Shown here piece by piece: positions 57,921 to 64,000 of a stretch of 64,000 bases of DNA. Made by a program: the position numbers and the translations under genes. The notes beneath the pieces are model-generated. The model had not been told where the DNA came from. It saw only the letters and a list, made by a program, of their open reading frames with translations, and did no database searches. The stretch's first letter is position 1. Each line of letters begins with the position of its first letter. This stretch comes from Elmis aenea (taxonomy: Eukaryota; Arthropoda; Insecta; Coleoptera; Elmidae), in assembly GCA_947652605.1 (NCBI GenBank), contig OX393579.1, forward strand, positions 24,387,674 to 24,451,673, given 5' to 3'.

Positions 57921-58827
57921 GGGGAACGCGGGGCAGAGCGGACACTTTAATACATAAATAGTTGTAATTTATTAATTTAAGTTAGGAAGAATCTGAAAAT
58001 TTGTATTTGTATTCTCTGATTATTCGTTTTTTAAAATTTAATTACAAAATAAAAAATAATCCTGAACTATAAGGTGTAAATTCAGAAAGAAGAAAAAATG
58101 GCAAACGGTCCATTCTGCCCCGGGGTTGGGGCAGAACGGACCTTCTTTGGAAAATTGTTTAATTTGTTAAAAAGAGTCAAAGTAGTCATAGCAGAACGTA
58201 ATTGAGCTTATTATTCGAACAACGTAATAATAATAATAATGTAGATCTTTCAAAGATATATGCTTAACAAACTTAAAATTAATTCGATAAAACATGAAAA
58301 ATTTAAAAAATTATTTTCATTGTTCATTGTCTGTTAAATCATAGATAGTGTTAACAGAAGGTTACAGTACAAGAAACATATTTAGAAAAAAAAATCGGCC
58401 AGGGGGCGAAATGGAACCTCGGTTTTTCGTGCCCAGGTCCGTCCTGCCCCCATCCGTTGAAGTTAGGTACAGTTCAAATTCCTCTAGAATGGTCTATGAA
58501 ATATTCAACAGTAAATACACAGGAGCGTAGTCCAAGACTCGTAGTTTAAGGATATATCAAGAAAAAATATAAGAAAATTAAAGTTTTTGCTTACTTTGCA
58601 TATGATTATGACAACCAATTACAACATAAAACGATAACACAAGCAAATACGGGACACGTGCGAATACGCTTATCCAGAATTGTCCAGAATGACAAAAATA
58701 TCGTCAGTCTGTTTGTTATGCTTTACTGATAGTTCCTAAAAGTTTTCTTAGTAAGTGCCACGGTACAATTCAAAAAATAAGCGGTGTTCCTTTCTGCCCC
58801 GTGGTTCCGTTCTGCCCCGCGTTCCCC
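57921..58827. mobile_element. pogo-like element with GGGGCAGA ends
   Basis: Left end GGGGAACGCGGGGCAGAGCG; right end the inverse of GGGGAACGCGGGGCAGAACG. TA stands at the left (57919-57920); at the right it is CA, probably a mutated TA. The tip motif recurs inside (TTCTGCCCCGGGGTTGGGGC at ~58112, CCTGCCCCCATCCGT at 58443, TTTCTGCCCCGTGG at ~58790). The design is like that of 4495-5346 and 23121-24428, but the sequence differs enough to be a separate family. 907 bp. The open frame at 58348-58530 is not transposase-like. Confidence 0.72.
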
Positions 58828-59938
58828 CACCTGTTGTATTTGCACTAATTTCTGGAAATGTGAAAAAAGCATATAGTTAACAATGTATTAATATGAAACA
58901 GAATACAAAAAAGTATTTATTAATTCGGTAGTAGGACTACTGCTATTTTACAAACAACCGAATTGTGTTGTTAATAGAACTCATTTATCGTCGTGTAAAT
59001 TCACAATTGTCAATTAAAGCAAGTAACAATCTCATCATTTGCGTTGATTACAAATTAAATCCTAATATTACATGAGCTTATCTATAAGAAATGCTTAATA
59101 GAAAAACTTTTTTGCTTTACGAATTTCACGGTAAAATTGCAATTAAAATGTAAATTAGTGGTCGATGTACGTGCCATAGACTAAACTCATTTGATTATAT
59201 TAATCTGAATTATTTTTCTACTTCTTTAAATTAAAACAATGTCCTAGACGTTAAAGCTTGATTTCTTTGAACTGACGTGTTGTAAGTGAGCATATTTAAT
59301 AATGAAATCATTAACGATGTTATACTTTTTAAGTCTTAATTAAAATCTTGATTATGCTTGAAACGATTTAAATTTGTTTTCCTGGGTAGGTGAGTTGGAA
59401 ATTATATCCTGGAGCGTGGAGCCTTATCAATCATTTGTCAAACAAAACACCATTTGATTATTTAAATGTGTCCAATTATTATTTAACACTAGATTGAAAT
59501 CTGTTTAATAGAACTATTAACATTAATAACATATTCTCGTGAAACTTTTGCGGATACTTCATTTTATTTTGTTTAACTTAAGAGACGCGAAGCGCCCTCA
59601 AACTTAGCGGCGCTATTTTCTACAAAGGACGCAGAAATTGAATCGAACAAATCTCTCGTCTAGACGTCGAGTATATTGAAACTCATATTTTACTTGACAT
59701 AATAAACTTCTGAAGTATGAAATCTTTAAGTAAGTATATCATTAGTTCAAATTGCTTCACTCCAAGTCTCAATGTCTACTAGCAGGTGCAAACGAAATTG
59801 TACTTATTTTTAGTGATTTTTTAAACAACGCGCATAAGCTTAGAATTAAGGGTTGAGAGAATTTAGAAACAGTTATTAATACATAATTTGTATATTATTT
59901 TGGCAGGTTTATGTCCGTATAATAAAACTATTGATATT
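58828..59938. other. AT-rich stretch without a recognisable gene
   Basis: TTTTCCTGGGTAG|GTGAGT at ~59388 is a weak acceptor-donor juxtaposition. Nothing else. Confidence 0.3.
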
Positions 59939-59946
59939 CCTCAAAC

Positions 59947-61616
59947 TAGAGATGCACCACCGATTCAGTAGATAATCGGTAATCTGCCGTATCGGCCCTT
60001 TCACCGATAAATCGGTACCAAGTCGGAATTTTGGCCGATTAATTGATTATCATTAATTTGATTCTGCTAATAGATTGAATTAAGTAAAAACTTTATTTTT
60101 GCATTGACATACTAACTTTTATTGACTGCTGATGTGGTTATAAAATTGATACAAAAAACAAAAAAGAAAATAATAGTTTTGATAAACAAGCACATACTTT
60201 TTGAATCAATAAAAAAACATCCTGTTATATTATTAAAAAATAAAATGAATAAAAACAATGTTATTATATACGGTGGTCCACATAGAATCTAGTAAACGGT
60301 AAGAGCTACGAAGAAGTTTAAATGAAACAAATTGTTCCCATTTCTGATATCTGTTCAGTGATGCTTTAATGTTTAAAAAAAAATCCATGGCACGCTAGAT
60401 AATAAACAAAAATCAAAATCGGTATTTTTTTTTAATCGTTGATGGTACAAACCTATTTTTGAAGAAAATTGTACACACTGTAAGATGAAAATATTAATTT
60501 GTTTCAATATTGTTTACATTCTTAGATAAATTCTAAACTTGAATTTTTAAATGAAAACCATAGTTGCCTATGACCTCATGAAAATATTTTTTTTTTACTT
60601 TACCATAATATAAGTGTTAATGTATTTATTCATCAAAAAGTCCCTATGAAGCTACAGAGTGCCATGAATTTAAATAATAGTGTATGTGGTCCACCCTATC
60701 TATAATAAAATTTTAGTGCTCTTAAAATAGTATGTGGGAAGATTTCTCCATTTCAAAGGCATAACCAATATTTTTCTTTTAGGATTTAAACGTTTCGTTA
60801 AATTGTTTTATGAGTTTACACATATCACGAAGGGAACTACTTCACTACTTTTTATTTTATTGCATATATGTACTTGCGTTGGTTAAAAACTAAAATTTTT
60901 GATATTTCTCTACTTAACCTGATGATAGAATCTACTTAATGAACTAGCATATCCAATTACCTCGATCAAATGCCAAGTTAATAGATTACTATAAAAATTA
61001 ATGGTCATTTATAATTTGTAATTGAAATATTAGTTCCAATTGCAACTGATCTAATTCTTATTGGGCTTAATCAGCTGACATTGCAAACTTAGATAGGAGC
61101 AAGAACCTCTGCACGTAAATCAAGACGTCAAAAAAATGACAGTTGTGAACTTGGGTATGTTATAAGATTTGTTATTTATAGCTTATTTTAAAGCAAAATT
61201 AATACAAATACAGCTTTAAATATGCCTTTATACACTTTACAGAGATATTTTAGCTATTTTAATATGACAAAATTCGAATTAAAATAACCTAACCTAACTG
61301 TCAAACGGAACTTTTATAATGAATTTTTACGCTTATTAAATGAGACCGCCAAGTAATTTTAACATATTTGTGTTCAGCAAGTCTAGTTTTATTAGCCCAC
61401 GCAATTTTATCAATTTCCGACAAAGTCCGCTAAAGTGAAGATATACCATCACGAAGAAACAAACTATAATCAAAATAGAGTCACAATAAATACATATTTT
61501 AAGTGCATTTGTCGTAAAATCCAATGAATCATATGTGAAGGTCAATAATCGACCGATAATCTAGGGCCGATTAATCGGTAATCAGCTAATTTGCTTATTG
61601 GAGTGGAGCATCCTTA
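59947..61616. mobile_element. hAT element with ATCGGT subterminal repeats
   Basis: Left tip TAGAGATGCACCACC; right tip the inverse of TAAGGATGCTCCACTC. The 8-bp flanks CCTCAAAC (59939-59946) and CCTTAAAC (61617-61624) differ at one base. Both subterminal regions contain multiple ACCGAT/ATCGGT units, including palindromes such as ACCGATAAATCGGT and CCGATTAATCGG. It hosts the small element 60270-60699. AACCTAACCTAACTGTCAAA lies at ~61287. 1670 bp, no transposase recognised. Confidence 0.8.
60270..60699. mobile_element. small ACAGGGTGGTCC-type element nested in the hAT
   Basis: Left tip ACGGTGGTCCACATAG; right tip the inverse of ATAGGGTGGACCACATAC. The interior carries CATAGTTGCCTATGACCTCAT and a T-run, matching a module in 20332-21497 (GGTCATAGCCAACTATTG) and 26576-27470 (GCCATAGGCAACTATGG). 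Confidence 0.6.
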
Positions 61617-61624
61617 CCTTAAAC

Positions 61625-63064
61625 CAAGGTAATCGTATAGCCAAGTCAAAATATTTTGACCAACTTACCTCAATTTTGTATATGTATATTCGCGCATTTT
61701 ACCATTGGGTTTGTTCCAGCAGCCTTATTTACTATCCCATGAACTATCAGAATTCTGCGCAGTATCAATATCGCGTTCCAGCAGCGTTTCTGATAGTTAA
61801 CCGGACGGGTAGTCTGCTGTTTCGGCAATAGTCTGATTAGTTTATTAACTAAATTGCAGACGGTACAAACAGTACATGAACGAAGGCAAGAACTAGCGCT
61901 GGGATTTTTACGCGCATGCGCTGTTCACAACTAACGCGGCCTCTTTTAGCCATTATGCATCGCCCTTTTTTTGCCAAACAGGTCTCTGACGCCAATTTGA
62001 GTTGAACCTTACTACCAACTGATGAACATTACCCCCAACTAAGACGTGTCAATTATAAATTTTACGTTTGCTGACGCCGTAATTAATTTTTCATTCTTAA
62101 CCCAAAAGTCGACTACCCATCAGTTGCACATATTTGCCACGAATATATTTGAGGCTTCGACTAGAAGGCAAGTCATACCAATACGAGTCATCTCGTATGT
62201 GACGTTCTGGACGAGATCGCCCATACGTTTACTCGTATTTTGCAGTCAACGTGTTAGTTAACGGGACTGTACAAATTTATCACATGTGGCTTAAAAATTA
62301 TGCGTAAATATTTTTGTTGCATAGTAGTGACACTTTATAGCGGCTACATGACTATTTTTCCCATTTTATGAGAAAAATTGAAAAAATAAATATTAATATT
62401 TCGCAACAGAAAATTTTAAACGATTTATTATTATAAAAACTGGCAATATTAAATTCAAATATATTCAGTAACATTTTTGTACCTGTTACCTTTCTTTTTC
62501 GTAAAAGCAATGCTTAAAATGTCTACAAATTATCCGATAAGGTATTATCAAAAACACCAAAGTAGTTTTGTTACATTTAAAAGCGTAACGAGGCTTTCTA
62601 AATATTAAAAATAATTCATGTGCTCATCTCGTGTTTATCGTAGCTTGTAAATTCTGCAGGAATGCGATGAACATAAATTTTACGTACATATTTCTTACTG
62701 CTGACACAACCATGAAACTGCTGTCTCTAAACGTTATATTCTTAGAATTCTATGACTCTTACTTACCGAGACTATTTATAGCACCACTGTCGCTACATTT
62801 CTCATTTCTCCTTATCCTAACGTTGTACCGAAATACTGTGAAACACTATTTCAAGTACACCTAGAATGGGGTCTTAACAATAACGATGATTGTAATTATT
62901 CAACCAATAACCGTCGTTGCATATTGCATATACAATTAGTCACGTTTGCAATTAATTATATGGGCGCAATGGAGCAAAGCTCATCTTAAAGCAGAATATC
63001 CCAGCACGATACGGATCAGTCTTTTATGATTCGTTTTAAAAGAAAATAAATGGATGAAATTATA
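61625..63064. other. non-coding stretch
   Basis: GCGCATGCGC at 61912-61921 matches the core of NRF1/Ewg-type sites, and the 61880-61960 patch is richer in CpG. Short + strand frames (61598, 62046, 62631) carry no motifs. Confidence 0.3.
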
Positions 63065-64000
63065 CAGGGTGTCCCAGATTAAATTTCCAGCATGGGGATC
63101 TCGATAAAAATAAAAACAAAAAACAACGAATTCAATATCAAATGACAGTTACTATCCGTCTGCGGTATCATTTATTAGAATTTTATAGCATTGTTGTGTA
63201 ATTCGATAATCTTTGTAGCAAATTTGTTATCATATAATTATGGGCACATATACAACTAATTAAAAATTTTATATGTTGAAATGCTACATTCTTTACCATA
63301 GAAACTGTGTAAAAACTGAAAATTCTACTTCTTTATTGATTTGTTTTGGACTTTTGGTTGTTTTCTCGAACAAACCATATTCTTTTAAATTTATTTCCAA
63401 ATTTCTGTAATTATGCACACTTCGTTGCCTTGTCTCGGGATACAGCTCTAAGTATATTTGCTCAGCTTTGCACAGTTTTTATGGCAAAGAATTTTTCGCT
63501 TATTTTAAATGTAGCCATCATTATAAGAATTACTACAAAGAATATCGAATTACACAACAATACTATAAAATTCTAGTAATGATACCGCAGACGAATGGTA
63601 ACTGTCATTTGACATTTAATTAGTTGTTTTTTGTATCGTATTTCATAGACAGCTTGATAAGTGATGAGTAAAATACGATTTTTCTTGATTTTCTTAGTTA
63701 TTTACGATAATAAATAAAGCAAGTAATATCTCATATTGCAAGAGAAAAAAAGCACATTTAACTATTCCATAGCCAACTTCGTGGCCCATAAGAAAAAGTG
63801 AAATTAGGGGTAATATCTCAAAAATGGTAAGTGATAAAAAAATCTAAAATAATGGTTACATTCTACATAAAAAAGTACCTTAAGAAAGTACAAATAAAAT
63901 GGTTTTAATGATTAAGACAAAAATGTTATGAGAGAAAAAAGAAACTCGACATTTTCATATTTTTTGCTAAAGGTTAGGTTAGGTTACAGTTACATTCTCC
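63065..64000. mobile_element. ACAGGGTGTCCC foldback, right end beyond or not found
   Basis: Left end ACAGGGTGTCCCAGATTAAA at 63065. An inverted repeat of ~120 bp pairs 63117-63235 with 63530-63645 (AAATGACAGTTAC, TCTGCGGTATCATT, TAGAATTTTATAG, TTGTTGTGTAATTCGATA). CCATAGCCAACTTCGTGGCCC at ~63770 is like a module of other family members. The right tip was not seen. The window ends next to AGGTTAGGTTAGGTTACAG. Confidence 0.6.

Noticed and set aside
63970..63990. Telomere
   Set aside because: Only about three degenerate GGTTA units, and similar short runs occur elsewhere in the window inside repeats.
1..64000. CRISPR arrays, bacterial operons, phage or defence systems
   Set aside because: No regularly spaced identical repeats, no long ORFs and no Shine-Dalgarno-led genes; composition and transposons are those of an insect-like nuclear genome.

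Overview
The window is AT-rich eukaryotic DNA that reads as the non-coding part of an arthropod genome, most likely an insect (a beetle or another insect rich in DNA transposons). The reasons are: no bacterial-style operons; fragments of mariner, pogo-like, hAT and Jockey-type transposases of the kinds common in insects; AACCTAACCT/TTAGG-like motifs; and splice signals of insect type. Nearly all long open frames are chance frames. No tRNA, rRNA, CRISPR array or intact transposase gene was found.

Gene content is thin. Two exon-like blocks on the + strand (12582-12710 and 36724-36898) have good splice signals and compatible codon phases. They could be two exons of one unrecognised gene separated by a ~24 kb intron. 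Inside that intron, at 25441-25444, a strong acceptor abuts a strong donor (AG|GTAAGA after a long pyrimidine tract). This is the layout of a recursive-splicing (ratchet) point. A CpG- and GC-rich patch at 39545-39690 may be a promoter or 5' exon.

Most recognisable structure is transposon debris. There are hAT elements with 8-bp target duplications (10164-11475, 22399-24758, 24767-24957, 52908-53851, 59947-61616) and further hAT-like ends near 32399, 43469, 46034 and 49965. Three TA-flanked elements with GGGGCA/TGCCCC-rich ends (4495-5346, 23121-24428, 57921-58827) are probably pogo-like; two keep protein remnants. A mariner (31545-33171) is interrupted by a hAT that carries a broken transposase C-terminus. 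A Jockey-type retrotransposon fragment lies at 34104-34663. A PIF/Harbinger-like MITE lies at 3780-4336. A large set of foldback elements has ACAGGGTG...CACCCTGT ends (7741, 8021, 20332, 23056, 26576, 27471, 29269, 42090, 60270, 63065).

Insertions are nested: pogo-like inside ACAGGGTG element inside hAT at 22399-24758, with a second hAT in the duplicated target site next to it; a Helitron-like segment inside the hAT at 52908; and two foldbacks inside one another at 7741-8800 and at 42090-43312. Nesting gives relative ages. One ACAGGGTG insertion has a related uninterrupted copy elsewhere in the window, which supports an ATAT target duplication.

Stretches not covered by a named entry are AT-rich single-copy-looking sequence in which I see no supportable gene.
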